64,000 bases of DNA from Microplitis mediator (taxonomy: Eukaryota; Arthropoda; Insecta; Hymenoptera; Braconidae). Positions 1 through 11,605 of the stretch are shown in pieces. The position numbers and the translations under genes were made by a program. The stretch is taken from positions 6,397,795 through 6,461,794 of the forward strand of contig NC_079972.1 of the NCBI RefSeq assembly GCF_029852145.1, written 5' to 3'. Numbering within the stretch: position 1 is the stretch's first letter; every line of letters starts with the position of its first letter. Under the pieces are notes generated by a model. It made no database searches, was not told where the DNA came from, and worked only from the letters and a program-made list of their open reading frames with translations.

Positions 1-1182
1 AATTTTTTCAAAAATGTTTTTTTTTGGATGACTTAATGCGCTCGATGGATTGATTCCAAAATCGACTGGGCTCTAAAGCTTTATAAGCTGCGTCGAATGC
101 CACCTCAACCATCACAATCGGTTCATTCGTTCAAAAGAAACCGTTGTCGAAAGAATTGAAAAAAAAATTTTCTTTATTTTTTTTGAAATATCTCAAAAAC
201 GAAGCAATAAATCGAATTCAAAATATGATCGGCTTTCGAACTTGATAAAACGCGTCGATTTCCACCTCAATCGTCTCAATCGGTTTATTCGTTTGAGAGA
301 TATCGTTGATGAAAGAAATAGCGAAAAACGTTTTTTTTCGAATATCTACAAAAAAATTGAATCAATCGCTTTCAAAATCTAATCAGTTCTAGAGTTTGAT
401 AAACCACGTCGATTGCCACCTTAACCCTCTCAATCGGTCGATTCGTTTGAGAGATATTGTTGGAGAAAAAATGGTGAAAAACGTTTTTTTTTTTAAAGCA
501 ACGGCATTCAAAAGTATTTTCGAGCTTCAAGAGCTCGAAAACGTATTCACAACAGTCTTTTCGAGCTCAAGGAGATCGAAAATAGCGAGAAGTTTTAGGG
601 CTGGCCCGCACACGGAGAGAAAAATATCGCCAGAATGACTATCCAATGTATTCTCAAATGACGTATCGTCAGAATAACAAGTCGTATACCGAATTTAGGA
701 ATACTCTCGTATTAATTTAATAATCTATAGTATCGTTAAAATAAAGATATGTATTTGGGTTAGGTTAAGTGTTCGTTTATTTAATTTAACAATACGACGA
801 ATAGCCTTTATAACGATATGTAGTTTCGTTGATATAGGTATCTGTATCGTCAGCGTGAGGATCCGTATAGCTAAATTGGCTATTCGTATCATCGTTCTCG
901 GTTGCCGGATGCCTAAATACAGAGTTTGCGCAATAGTCATGTCAGCGATTCATAAAATGCCTAAAATAAGGATACGGATCGTCATTTTGACGATCCACTG
1001 TGAGGATATTCTGTATAGCTGAATTGGCTATACAGCGTATCTTTAAGTAAGATGACTATACAGCGTATACCCAGAATAGCGATACGTATACTTAATCTGG
1101 CGATATTTTTCTCTCCGTGCAACCACTAACGTTTCAGAGAGTAAGAGCGAAAAAAGAAAATTAAATTGTTTTTTGAACCACC

Positions 1183-1185
<3 letters not shown>
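1..1185. mobile_element. TAGGGTG-type element, right part only; left end off-window
   Basis: The sequence ends at 1176-1185 with GAACCACCCTA followed by a TA microsatellite, the same right terminus as the other TAGGGTG-type elements in this window. Its left end is not in the window. Positions 1-610 are a diverged inverted copy of 5345-5820: both contain CGGTTCATTCGTT-like blocks, a TTTTCGAGCTC...GAGCTCGAAAA hairpin and GGGCTGGCCCGCA. No coding capacity is visible; the short open frames are low-complexity. Confidence 0.6.
611..1119. mobile_element. 509-bp CACGG-ended inverted-repeat element (MITE-like)
   Basis: A perfect 23-bp terminal inverted repeat begins CACGGAGAGAAAAATATCGC (611-633) and is mirrored at 1097-1119. 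The flanks are CA on both sides (609-610 and 1120-1121), a 2-bp target duplication. The interior repeats GTATCGTCAGAATA-like and GCTGAATTGGCTATAC-like motifs in both orientations, related to the terminal repeat. It is non-coding. It interrupts the repeat shared by 1-610 and 5345-5820. Confidence 0.85.

Positions 1186-1239
<54 letters not shown>
1186..1239. repeat. (TA)n microsatellite
   Basis: An almost pure TA run lies directly after the right end of a TAGGGTG-type element. Similar TA tracts occur beside most members of that group. Confidence 0.9.
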
Positions 1240-1242
<3 letters not shown>

Positions 1243-1252
1243 ATATTTATAT

Positions 1253-2345
1253 TGTAACATGAGGAAAATTCGACATCGACCCGTGGTTTTAAATTATTTG
1301 AAATAATAAATAATTGTCCGGTGAGCGAATTCTAGTGACATCTAGAATCGAAAATTTCGACTTCGACCGAGCAAGCGATCCAACACTGGGATCGTCACGA
1401 GAGATCCGGGATAGACGCCGTACTGCACGGCCACGTTTTTATTTGTATTTGAACAATTCGACCCGACCAAACGACCAATTTTGATTCCGACGTATAAACG
1501 ATTTGAATTACGACATGTAAGATCAATCCGAGTTTGATCAACGACCAATTGATCGTGACCAATAATTTCGACCGACAATAACCGAGTTCGTGAACAAGTG
1601 AACAAGCCGAAGCCACAGGCGCTAAACTGAACAAAGTGTGTAACCGATCTGATAAAAAATAAGTGCAGTGCGTACGTAATAATAATTAATTAAATAATTA
1701 ATTACGCGTAATAATTATTTGATCGTGTAATTTAACGCGTTACCGAAATAAAATATTATTTTATATTTTATTTTATTTCGTTCGAGCAATTTTGAGAACT
1801 ACGGATTATCTAGATAACAGCTGTGTCTCATTCGCAACAGCAGTCTTGTCGCCTCACCGTGTAAGAATACTCTGACGTCACTCGTCAAGTATTTCGTTAA
1901 TACGAACGCTGTATGTGTGTCTCCGGACAAAAAAAATATATCATTTAAATTTCGTCAACGGACTATGTTTTTTTGAGCAATGAACTGATTTGTTTTCCGA
2001 TCAACTACGATCAATTTTGTTTTGTTTATATCGAGTCAAGCCGACAGCGGTATTTATTTGTTTTGTTTTGTAAACCGATTATTTTCGATTTGTGATACCG
2101 ATCAACGATTTTGTGTAATTAAAATACGACTGATTATTTGTTTAATTCTGATCAATTCTTTATCGTAATCTTAAGTGCCTGACCTTTCCCCGATCCGCCA
2201 CCCTGAACCGATATTTCGATGATTGTTTATTTGGTGATTATAAAATCACTTGGCGCCCAACTTGATAATAATTGAACAAGGCTGCCGAAATCGTAAGTGT
2301 ATTCGGACTTCACTTCGGTAGATCCCCGGTGGTGAAAAACCCGTT

Positions 2346-2348
<3 letters not shown>
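1253..2348 (+). mobile_element. LTR-like unit, TGTAACAT...CCGTTACA, copy 1
   Basis: The 1096-bp unit starts TGTAACATGAGG and ends AAACCCGTTACA, so it has TG...CA ends within a short inverted repeat. It is flanked by ATAT on both sides (1249-1252, 2349-2352), although the TA-rich site weakens that evidence. A primer-binding-site-like TGGCGCCCAAC lies at about 2253, inside the unit rather than after it. A diverged inverted copy with the same two boundaries is at 10078-18469. No ORF of note. A solo LTR is the best reading; a non-autonomous LTR derivative is possible. Confidence 0.6.

Positions 2349-2390
<42 letters not shown>
2349..2390. repeat. (TA)n microsatellite
   Basis: A pure TA run between the LTR-like unit and the start of a TAGGGTG-type element. 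Confidence 0.9.
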
Positions 2391-2393
<3 letters not shown>

Positions 2394-3375
2394 GGTGCTT
2401 CATTTCGAAGCCAGATTTTTTTTTTTCAAGAAAAAACCATAGTTCAACACTAAAAAAAATTTTTCCCGCATGAAAAAAAATTCTATGTCGATTACAGACC
2501 TAGCTCATTGAAAAATTTGATTTTCCCATTTAAATAACATGGGAAATTTTTTTTTTTAGCTACAAGTATTTTTATCCTCGTTTACAAATCAATAGATCAA
2601 ATAAACTATACATATTTTTGTAAGAAGTTGAACGCTCTACAAAAAAGGTCTCTTATCATTTTTCGTTAAATCCTTCTGTTTTAAAGTTATTAGAGCTCCA
2701 GGTAAAGTTAGAAATGGTTTTACTTTTCCGGTAAATCTATCAGACTTATCACAAAATGTTATAGGGTCTTTTTTGTTGACAATTTTACTCTACAAATTAT
2801 TACCAGTGCAGTTTTTTCTAATTCCGCATTGCTTTCTAGTTATTTTTATTTCAATTTCAAGCTCTTAAAAAAGTGGTACTGATCGATTTCAAGAGCTTGA
2901 CATTGAAATGAAAATAACTAGAAAACAATGCGGAATTTGAAAAAACTTTACTGACAATAATTTGTAGAGAATAAAATTGTCAACAGAAAGACCTCATAAA
3001 ATTTTGTGATAAGTTTGATAGTTTTACCGGAAAAGTAAAAAGGTCTCCAACTTTACTTCGAGCTTTAATAACTTTTGAATAGATGAATTTATCGAAAAAT
3101 AATAAGACCTTTTTTGTAGAGCGTTTAATTTCCTACAAAAATATGTATTAGTCTATTTGATCTATTGATTTGTTAACGAGGTTAAAAATACTTGAAGCTA
3201 AAAAAAAAATTTTCCCATGTTATTTAAATAGGAAAATCGAATTTTTCAATGAGCTAGGTCTGTAATCGACATAGGATTTTTTTTCTTGCGCGAGACTTTT
3301 TTTTTGTGTTGAACTATGGTTTTTTCCACATGCACTTGAAAAAAAAAAAATCTGGCTCCGAAATGACGCACCCTA
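2391..3375. mobile_element. TAGGGTG-ended palindromic element, 985 bp, complete
   Basis: Left end TAGGGTGCTTCATTTCG and right end CGAAATGACGCACCCTA form inverted termini. The whole element folds back on itself: TTTCCCATTTAAATAACATG at 2523 is mirrored near 3213, and the centre is a hairpin of CCGCATTG(C/T)TTTCTAGTTATTT at 2826-2945. No coding frame survives. The same centre sequence recurs at 9330, 13854-13970, 39765 and 58203, so these are one family with divergent ends. Confidence 0.85.
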
Positions 3376-3945
3376 ATGTATATATTAGGGTGGTTTGTTT
3401 CAGAGCAATATTTTTTTTTTCAACGTGCTGACTCAAAATCTTGTAGAATATATAGAAAAAAAAATTTGGTCAAAATTTGAGCCCTTAACTACTATTTTTA
3501 GAGGTCGCCAATTCATTTGCCACACAGAAAAAACAGTTAACTTGAATCGAGAAAAATATACTTGATTCAAGAAATTTTTTTCAACCGATTCGGAAAATAA
3601 ATATTTACTTGCCCCAAATAAACATTTATCTTTAAATTTTTATCTTGAATCAAAATTTTTTTTCTCACGTCAACATATTTTTACGCTTAAATCAAAAAAT
3701 TTTCACTTGTTTCAAGAGTTTATAATTTTCAAAGTAAGAGATATTTTCTTTGGAGCAAGACACATTATTTTTTTGTAGCAATATTGCATTTTTTTGGTTA
3801 AAGAAAATAAAATTTTTCGGAACAAGTACTATTCTTTTTACGCAAGTATTTTTGTATTCTCCGACCAAGAAAACAAAAGTTGCTTGAGCCAAGAGAAAAA
3901 ATTTCTTGGGAGAAAAGATCGATATGGAGAAGGGGAAAGTCACCG

Positions 3946-4030
3946 GTGCTAGACAGCAGCAGCGGGAGTAGTTCGGTGCTCGCCACGAGATAGCGCCTAC
4001 GACATGTAGTGTCCCTGGTAAGACATTTAT
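3946..4030. repeat. GC-richer dispersed segment (sister at 53774-53852)
   Basis: About 80 bp containing GCAGCAGCGGGAGTAGTT, CTCGCCACGAGATAGCG and AGTGTCCCTGGTA. The inverted sister at 53774-53852 keeps the same blocks in order. It differs in composition from the surrounding AT-rich repeats. No reading frame or RNA fold explains it. Confidence 0.55.
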
Positions 4031-4502
4031 TTCAGAAGTGTTATATTTCAAATTTCATTACGATTTTGTTCGAGTACTCTTCTGTCATTTGACAGAACTA
4101 CAAGTACTCTTTTGAATTGTACTATAGTATACCCTATAATACATCATGACTTTAATATTTAATATTAAAGTTTACGTGAAATTCAAGTCTTGAATAATTT
4201 AGTTCGGAAAAAAAAATTACGTTTCAGACTAAAAAAAAAAAAGAATTAACACGTCAACCCGTCGAAGAGAAAATACATTTTTGACTAAGAAAAATTTAAG
4301 TCTTTATTGAAGAAGCAAACTTTTGAAGCAAGAAATTTTTTTTTCTTGGCCCAATCAACTTTTATTTTCACTTAAGCAATTTATTTTTCGCAGCAAGAGA
4401 ATTTTTTTCTTGGGCCAAGAGATTTTGTCTTGGCCGAAAGGTTTTTTTTTTCAATCAAGACGTTTATTTTTTGGAGCAAGAAAATTTTTTCCTTGGGCCA
4501 AG

Positions 4503-4848
4503 TGTAAGCTACTCGTTCCTGAATATCGAGCCTTTTGCTCGATAGGCATCTTGAGGCCTGTAGCCTCTGACGTCAGGAGCTACCCCCAGCCTGTGACAAG
4601 GCTCACCCCCACTAGAGAAGGGCGAGTTGGACATTGAGGCTGACGAAGAAGAGGCATTCCGACGGGACCCTCCGAGAGGACCCAACGTGACGTCATCTAG
4701 CTACTCTCTCCCTTACCCTTATTATATTACTTATTATTAACTGTCCATATTATACGATTAGTTGTCGGGTTCAATAATGTTTAACTGTTAAATAAATATC
4801 TGGTTCTATCTACTAGCAAGTGAAATATATTAAAGTGTCCTTCTTACA
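4503..4848 (+). mobile_element. Solo LTR, 346 bp, 4-bp target duplication
   Basis: The unit starts TGTAAGCTACTCG and ends GTCCTTCTTACA, with TG...CA ends in an inverted TGTAAG/CTTACA. CAAG flanks it on both sides (4499-4502 and 4849-4852). An AATAAA at about 4790 could be the LTR polyadenylation signal. It is clearly GC-richer than its host. No internal retrotransposon region is present, so it fits a solo LTR left by recombination. Confidence 0.85.
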
Positions 4849-5329
4849 CAAGAAATTTTTTCTTAGCCCAAGTTAACTTTTTTTCGTTTAAAACTTTGAT
4901 TTTTTGGAGTAAAAATTTTTTTTCTTCGGGCAAGGAAAGTTTTTTGGCCGAAGTTAAACTTTTTTTCGTTCAACACGTTGATTTTTTGGCAAGAGATGAC
5001 TTATTTTCTTTAGCCAAGAATATTTTTTCTTAAACCAAGAAATTTTCAATTTCGCTTCAAAAATAAATTTTTTTGGAGCAAGAGAATTTACTGTCTTGAA
5101 CCAAAAAAAAGTTTTTGAATCAAGTGTTTTACTTTTATTGAATCAAGAAAGAAAATTCGGAAGACAATATTTTTCTTGAACCAAGTTAACTGTTTTTTCT
5201 GTGCAGTTTTCCCATTTAAATAACATACAAAAATCATTTTCTTACACTTTTCTTTACCGCAATCTGTGAAGAAATTTTTTTTCTACTTAGATCATAATTT
5301 ATTCTCATAGAGCATAAAATTATCTAAAA

Positions 5330-5820
5330 AAATCTGTCTATCGGTTGACCCTGCGGGCCAGCCCCAAAACTTCCCGCTGTTTTCGAGCTCCTTAAGCTCG
5401 AAAACATTGTTGTGTATATTTTCGAGCTCTTCGAGCTCGAAAATATTTTTGTGTGTCATTGTTTTCGAAAAAGCCGATTTTAGCATTTCTTTCTCTCATG
5501 ATATCTCAGGAACGAATTGACCGATTTTGATGGTTAAGGCAGCAATTGGCGTACTTTATTGAGTTCTAGAGCTGATAAAATTTTGAAATTGTTTGGTTTA
5601 GTTGTTTCGAAGATATTCGCAAAAAACCGATTTTTACCATTTCTTTCTCCCGCGATAACTCTCGAACGAATACTCCGATTGAGATGGCTGAGGCGGCAAT
5701 TGACGCGTTATATTAAGTTCTAGAGCTGATAAGATTATGAAGTTGATCGTATAAGTCGTTTCTGAGAACTCAAAAAAAAAAAATTTTTTTTTCCGTAATT
5801 CGCCGATATTTTCGAGTCTA
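5330..5820. repeat. Dispersed repeat, inverted copy of 1-610
   Basis: It contains TGCGGGCCAGCCCC, AACTTCCCGCTGTTTTCGAG and two GAGCTC-centred hairpins, all mirrored in 1-610. It recurs inside two different TAGGGTG-type elements, in the same relative context. Non-coding. Confidence 0.6.
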
Positions 5821-7805
5821 CACGGAAAGAACGAGATTGGACTGGGTACAATGTCGGATGGTACTGAGTCCCATCTGGTGTGAAAAAAATTTACACATTG
5901 GACCTGCTACAATCTACATTGTAGTGGCTACAATGTACATTTAACTCAGTCCAATCTGAGATTGTACTCAGTTCCATCCAAGATGGGGCTGCGTAACATG
6001 GGACTGAGTCGAATCCCGCGTGGTGGTGGCTACGATCTTACATTGTAGTCAGTCCAATCTATAGGATGGTAACCAGTCCTATGTTACCGATGGGACCTAT
6101 TTAAATCTAACATTTATTCAGTTACCATGCTATATTTAACTGACTACAATGTAGGATGGGACTCAGTACCATCTCACATTTATAAATTTAATGCCGTTAA
6201 AGGTTACTTTATTTGAATTTACATAGTTTTATTTTTCAGTGCAGTACAAGTGTTCATGTTCATTTGCATATTTTCATCTTTTTTAATTTATATGTGTTTA
6301 TTATTAAAGTAAATTATTTTCAATTTTTATTCTTTTAATATTTAAAAGGTAAGTTGCTAAAAGTATCAAATTTTAAACAATTTAATAACGTTTTACATTA
6401 TCTCAAACACTTTGTCTTCAAACTAACTATTCTTTTTTTTTATTTATTTAACGATTAAAATAATTAATGATACTGAAGTTAGCCGACGTCTAATAATTTT
6501 TGGATTTTTTTTTAAGCGAGAAATTATGAAAGAAAAAATATTTCCAAAAATTGCACTTATAGTCTTTTAAATTTTCTACATGTGCATATTTTTAGTTTTG
6601 TTTTTTTTTTTTTATTCAAATTTAATTGTTCAAAAAAAATCAAAAAATTTTTAATTGTCTGCTAAATTCAGGATCGTAAATAATTAAGCATATTTTAAAT
6701 ATTAAAAAAGGTTATGCACAATAAAAGTTTAAAACTTTCTCAATTTTTATTTACTAAGTATAGTTTGAATTTTTATGAATTTAATATATTAAATTAATAT
6801 ATTATATATATTTTATGAATTTAATATATCAAATTAATATATTAAATTCATAAAAATTCAAACTATGCTTAGTAAATAAAAATTGAGCAAGTTTTAAACT
6901 TTTATTGTGCATAACCTTTTTTAATATTTAAAATATGCTTAATTATTTACGATCCTGAATTTAGCAGACAATTAAAAATTTTTTGATTTTTTTTGAACAA
7001 TTAAATTTGAATAAAAAAAAAAAAACAAAACTAAAAATATGCACATGTAGAAAATTTAAAAGACTATAAGTGCAATTTTTGGAAATATTTTTTCTTTCAT
7101 AATTTCTCGCTTAAAAAAAAATCCAAAAATTATTAGACGTCGGCTAACTTCAGTATCATTAATTATTTTAATCGTTAAATAAATAAAAAAAAAGAATAGT
7201 TAGTTTGAAGACAAAGTGTTTGAGATAATGTAAAACGTTATTAAATTGTTTAAAATTTGATACTTTTAGCAACTTACCTTTTAAATATTAAAAGAATAAA
7301 AATTGAAAATAATTTACTTTAATAATAAACACATATAAATTAAAAAAGATGAAAATATGCAAATGAACATGAACACTTGTACTGCACTGAAAAATAAAAC
7401 TATGTAAATTCAAATAAAGTAACCTTTAACGGCATTAAATTTATAAATGTGAGATGGTACTGAGTCCCATCCTACATTGTAGTCAGTTAAATATAGCATG
7501 GTAACTGAATAAATGTTAGATTTAAATAGGTCCCATCGGTAACATAGGACTGGTTACCATCCTATAGATTGGACTGACTACAATGTAAGATCGTAGCCAC
7601 CACCACGCGGGATTCGACTCAGTCCCATGTTACGCAGCCCCATCTTGGATGGAACTGAGTACAATCTCAGATTGGACTGAGTTAAATGTACATTGTAGCC
7701 ACTACAATGTAGATTGTAGCAGGTCCAATGTGTAAATTTTTTTCACACCAGATGGGACTCAGTACCATCCGACATTGTACCCAGTCCAATCTCGTTCTTT
7801 CCGTG
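5821..7805. mobile_element. Near-perfect ~2-kb palindrome with CACGGAAAG ends
   Basis: Left end CACGGAAAGAACGAGATTGG is mirrored at the right end, and the arms match almost base for base for about 950 bp, meeting in an AT-rich spacer near 6800-6840. Flanks are TA on both sides (5819-5820, 7806-7807), a 2-bp target duplication. The outer ~360 bp of each arm is built from degenerate GGTACTGAGTCCCATC/ACTACAATGT units. No ORF. As RNA it would be one very long hairpin. Confidence 0.9.
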
Positions 7806-8246
<441 letters not shown>

Positions 8247-8772
8247 AAGTCTAATTATATTACATTTATTATATTATACTTGAAATTTATATTAACTAGC
8301 TCATAACTGTTGAGCCATTGATAACAGAATTTAGTTCCATACAACAAATTTGTTAAGCTCAATAAGCCCTACAAAATTGTTATTTGACTTTTATTCATAG
8401 AGTCAATAATTTAGCCCTTGAATCCAATTAAAGATAAATTTTCATATAAAGCACATTAAGGACTAATTACGTAATAAAAATATTCGTCAGACAATTTTTT
8501 CGTGACATACTTTTATTTAAAGAATTTTATGCTCTATAAGAATAAATTATGATCTAAGTAGAAAAAAAATTTCTTTACAGGTTACGGTGAAGAAAAGTGT
8601 AAAAAAATGATTTTTGTATGTTATTTAAACGGGAAACCCGGCAAATGAATTGGTGACCTCTAAAAATAGTAGTTAAGGGCTCAAATTTTGACCAAATTTT
8701 TTTTTCTATATATTCTACAAGATTTTGAGTCAGCACCTTGAAAAAAAAAATATTGCTCTGAAACGAACCACC

Positions 8773-8815
<43 letters not shown>

Positions 8816-8818
<3 letters not shown>

Positions 8819-9795
8819 GGTGTGCCATTTTGAGGTGACTTTTTTTTTCAACAAAAAAACAGGCTGAAAACCTGAGGGCAGGTGAGAAAAGAAGCCTGTT
8901 AAAAGCGGAGCTCTTAATATTAACATTTAGAGGTGCCTATTTCTAATTTTCATTTCCCATTTAAATAACGTAGGAAAAAAAAATTTTATTTTTTTATTTT
9001 TCTAGCTCGGCATTCGCACCTTATATCAATAAGTCCATAGCATATTCTTGTAGAGATATATTCATAACTTGAATCACCCTGGAATAGTCTGGAGGCACCC
9101 TGGGAGTGGAAACACGGTGGATCCAGGGTGGTTACACGGTGGGTTTGTGCCATTTTATCACCGTGTATACACCGTGGAATCAGGGTGGGTACACCGTGCT
9201 ACCACCGTGGAATCAGGGTGGTTACACGGTGTACCCACCCTGATTCCACGGTGATAAAATGAAAAAAAGCCCACCGTGTAACCACCGTGGATCCACCGTG
9301 TTTCCAGGGTGATTCAAAACCGCCAGGGACTAGAAAACAATGCGGAATTCGAATGAACTTTGTTGCAAATAATTTGTAGGGAATAAAATTGTCTGTAAAA
9401 AAGATCCCATGACATTTTTTGATTAGTCTGATAGTTTTGCTGGAAAAGTAAAAAGATCTGGAAATTTATTATAGGTTTGACTTCCAGCTCCAATAGCTTT
9501 CGAATGGATGGATTTATCAAAAAATGATAAGATAACTTTTTTGTAGAGCGTTAAATTCTCTGCAAGAATATCTTATGGACTTATTTATGTGAGGTGCGAA
9601 TGCTGAGCTAGAAAAATACAAAAATAAAACATTTTTTTTCCCATGTTATTTAAATGGGAAATGGAAAATTAGAAGTAGGCACCTTTAAATATTAATATTA
9701 AGAGCTCCGCTTTTAACAGGCTTCTTTTCTTACCTTCCCTCAAGTTTTCAGCCTGTTTTTTTGTTGAAAAAAAAGTCGCCTCAAAATGGCACACC

Positions 9796-9798
<3 letters not shown>
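8816..9798. mobile_element. TAGGGTG-ended element with truncated left arm
   Basis: Left end TAGGGTGTGCCATTTTGAGG and right end CCTCAAAATGGCACACCCTG form inverted termini (final A mutated to G). The TTTCCCATTTAAATAACGTA box at 8956 mirrors 9641. The conserved centre, ACTAGAAAACAATGCGGAAT, is present only to the right (9328), because a CCCTGG-type element (9071-9328) replaces the inner left arm. TA microsatellites lie on both sides. Confidence 0.8.
9071..9328. mobile_element. CACGGTGGATCC-repeat inverted element, about 255 bp
   Basis: It consists of CACCGTGGATCCACGGTG-like units in both orientations, with GAATCACCCTGG...CCAGGGTGATTC near its ends and a right terminus CGCCAGGG. The matching left CCCTGGCGG terminus is missing. 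Related interiors occur at 36299-36689 and at the two ends of 52098-57391. Confidence 0.7.
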
Positions 9799-9847
<49 letters not shown>

Positions 9848-9853
<6 letters not shown>

Positions 9854-10070
9854 AAAAAAAGTTATCTTGAGTCAAGAAAATATTTTTGAAGACAAACGTT
9901 TTCGAGAACCAAGTCAAGATTTTCTTGAGCCAAGAGAATTTGTGTTGGTTAAAAAAAATTCGTCTTGGTCGGAGAAGATTTCTACTTTATCTGAGAAAAT
10001 TTAGGTCTCCAAAAAAATTTCCTTGAATCAAGAATATTTACCTTCAGTCGAGAATTTCTTTTTTTCTGTG
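9848..10070. mobile_element. CACAG-ended element, 223 bp
   Basis: It starts CACAGAAAAAAAAGTTATCT, ends TTTCTTTTTTTCTGTG, and is flanked by TA on both sides. Its interior is made of CTTGAGTCAAGAAAAT-like units, as in the 3523-5203 element, so it is a short relative. It lies in a TA microsatellite between a TAGGGTG-type element and an LTR-like unit. Confidence 0.8.
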
Positions 10071-11428
10071 TATATATTATAACGGGTTTTTCACCACTGA
10101 GGATCTACCGGAATGAAGTCCGAATACACGTACAATTTGGCAACCTTGTTCAAAATTTTTAAAGTTGAGCGCCATGTGATTTTATAATCACCAATAAACA
10201 ATTATCAAAAATAAATCGGCTCAGGGTAGCGGATCGGGAAAGGGCAGGCACTTAAGATAACGATTAAATAATTTATCAGAATTACAAAAAAATTAAATTG
10301 TCGTATATTGAATACAGAAAATAAATTGATCGGTATCACAAAAATTATCGGTTACAAACAAAATATAAATTGCCGGTCTCGGCTTGACTCGATATGAATG
10401 GAATTTCTCACAAAAGTCGTAGTTGATCGAAAAACAAAGTCAGTTCGTACTCAAAAAGAAAACAGTCGGTTGAATAAATAAAAAAAAATCAGTTATTTTA
10501 TTGTCCGGAGACACACATACAGCCTAAATATTAGCGAAATATTTGACAAGTGACGTCAGAGTATTCTTACACGGTGAGGTGACAAGACTGCTGTTGCGAA
10601 TTAGACACAGATAATCCGTAATTCTCAGAATTGCTCGAATGAAAGAAAATAGAAATAATATTTTATTTCTGTATTGCGTTAAATTGCACTATCATACAGT
10701 TATTACGCGTAATTAATTAATTAATTTTTAATTATTACACGAACGCGGTTCACTCGTTCATCAGAAATTCGATCGTACACTTTGTTCAGTTTCGCGCCGA
10801 TGTTTGTTCACTTAGTCACAAAAAGGCGGTTACGGTCGGTCGAAAATATTTCTATGTCGATTGCGTTAATTACTCGATAATCACAACTCGGATCGTTCTC
10901 GAAAGTCGCAAATCACTGTTCAAAAGTCGGAATCAAAATTATTCTTTTTGGTCGAAGTCGAATTGTTCAAAATACCGGAACGCGGCTGTTCAGTTCGACG
11001 TCTCAGCCGGATCTCTCGCAATCCATGCGTTGGATCGATTGCTCGGTCGAAGTCGAAATTTTTGATTCGAGATGTCACTAGAATTTGCTCATCGGATAAC
11101 TATTTATTAACCGGTTTTTTTTTGGTTTTGAAAAAGATTTTTATTTATAAACTATTTCTTTATACATATATAAGTAACAAAAATTCTTTAAAAACAACTT
11201 AATCATTAATATCACTTATTATTTTGATTTGGCATCAGGTGATGCTCTTATCTAAAACTCTTGCATTATAATTTTTTAATTATTCGATGCCATTATGCGA
11301 TCTGTTATTTTTTAGTTTCAGCTTTCTGCTTAGAACCAAAATCAAAATTTAATTCAATGGTAGAAAAAAGAAATTTCAAAAAATTTAAATAAAAACCATT
11401 GTCACTGTCACAAGCCTTTGAAGGTAAT

Positions 11429-11508
11429 GGGGTGGGGGAAGAGGAGGTAGTGGAGGAGAAGGAAGAGGTTGGGGATAAGGGAGGGGGATGGGGTATGGGT
11501 GACATTAT
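11429..11508. repeat. Purine-rich G tract in the LINE 3' region
   Basis: On the plus strand the stretch is nearly all G and A, with repeated GGGG, GGAGG and GGTGGGG blocks. In LINE sense it is a polypyrimidine tract upstream of the 3' end. It is strikingly GC-rich beside its AT-rich surroundings and could form G-quadruplexes on the plus strand. Confidence 0.6.
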
Positions 11509-11605
11509 ATACATATATACAAAAAATTTCTGCTTAAGGCATTATCTATCATTTACGAATATAATTTTTTAAATATAAATTATTTAATAATTAATTATGT
11601 GAATA

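Larger units (their letters stand above)
3523..5203. mobile_element. CACAG-ended element, 1.68 kb, interior of CTTGAATCAAGAAA-like repeats
   Basis: The terminal repeats begin CACAGAAAAAACAGTTAACT and match over about 22 bp; CA flanks both sides (3521-3522, 5204-5205). The interior is a run of degenerate CTTGNNNCAAGAAAATTTTTT units in both orientations, the same motif with which the terminal repeat continues. It is inserted into the 3386-8775 element and carries a nested solo LTR (4503-4848) and a GC-richer dispersed segment (3946-4030). Non-coding. Confidence 0.8.
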
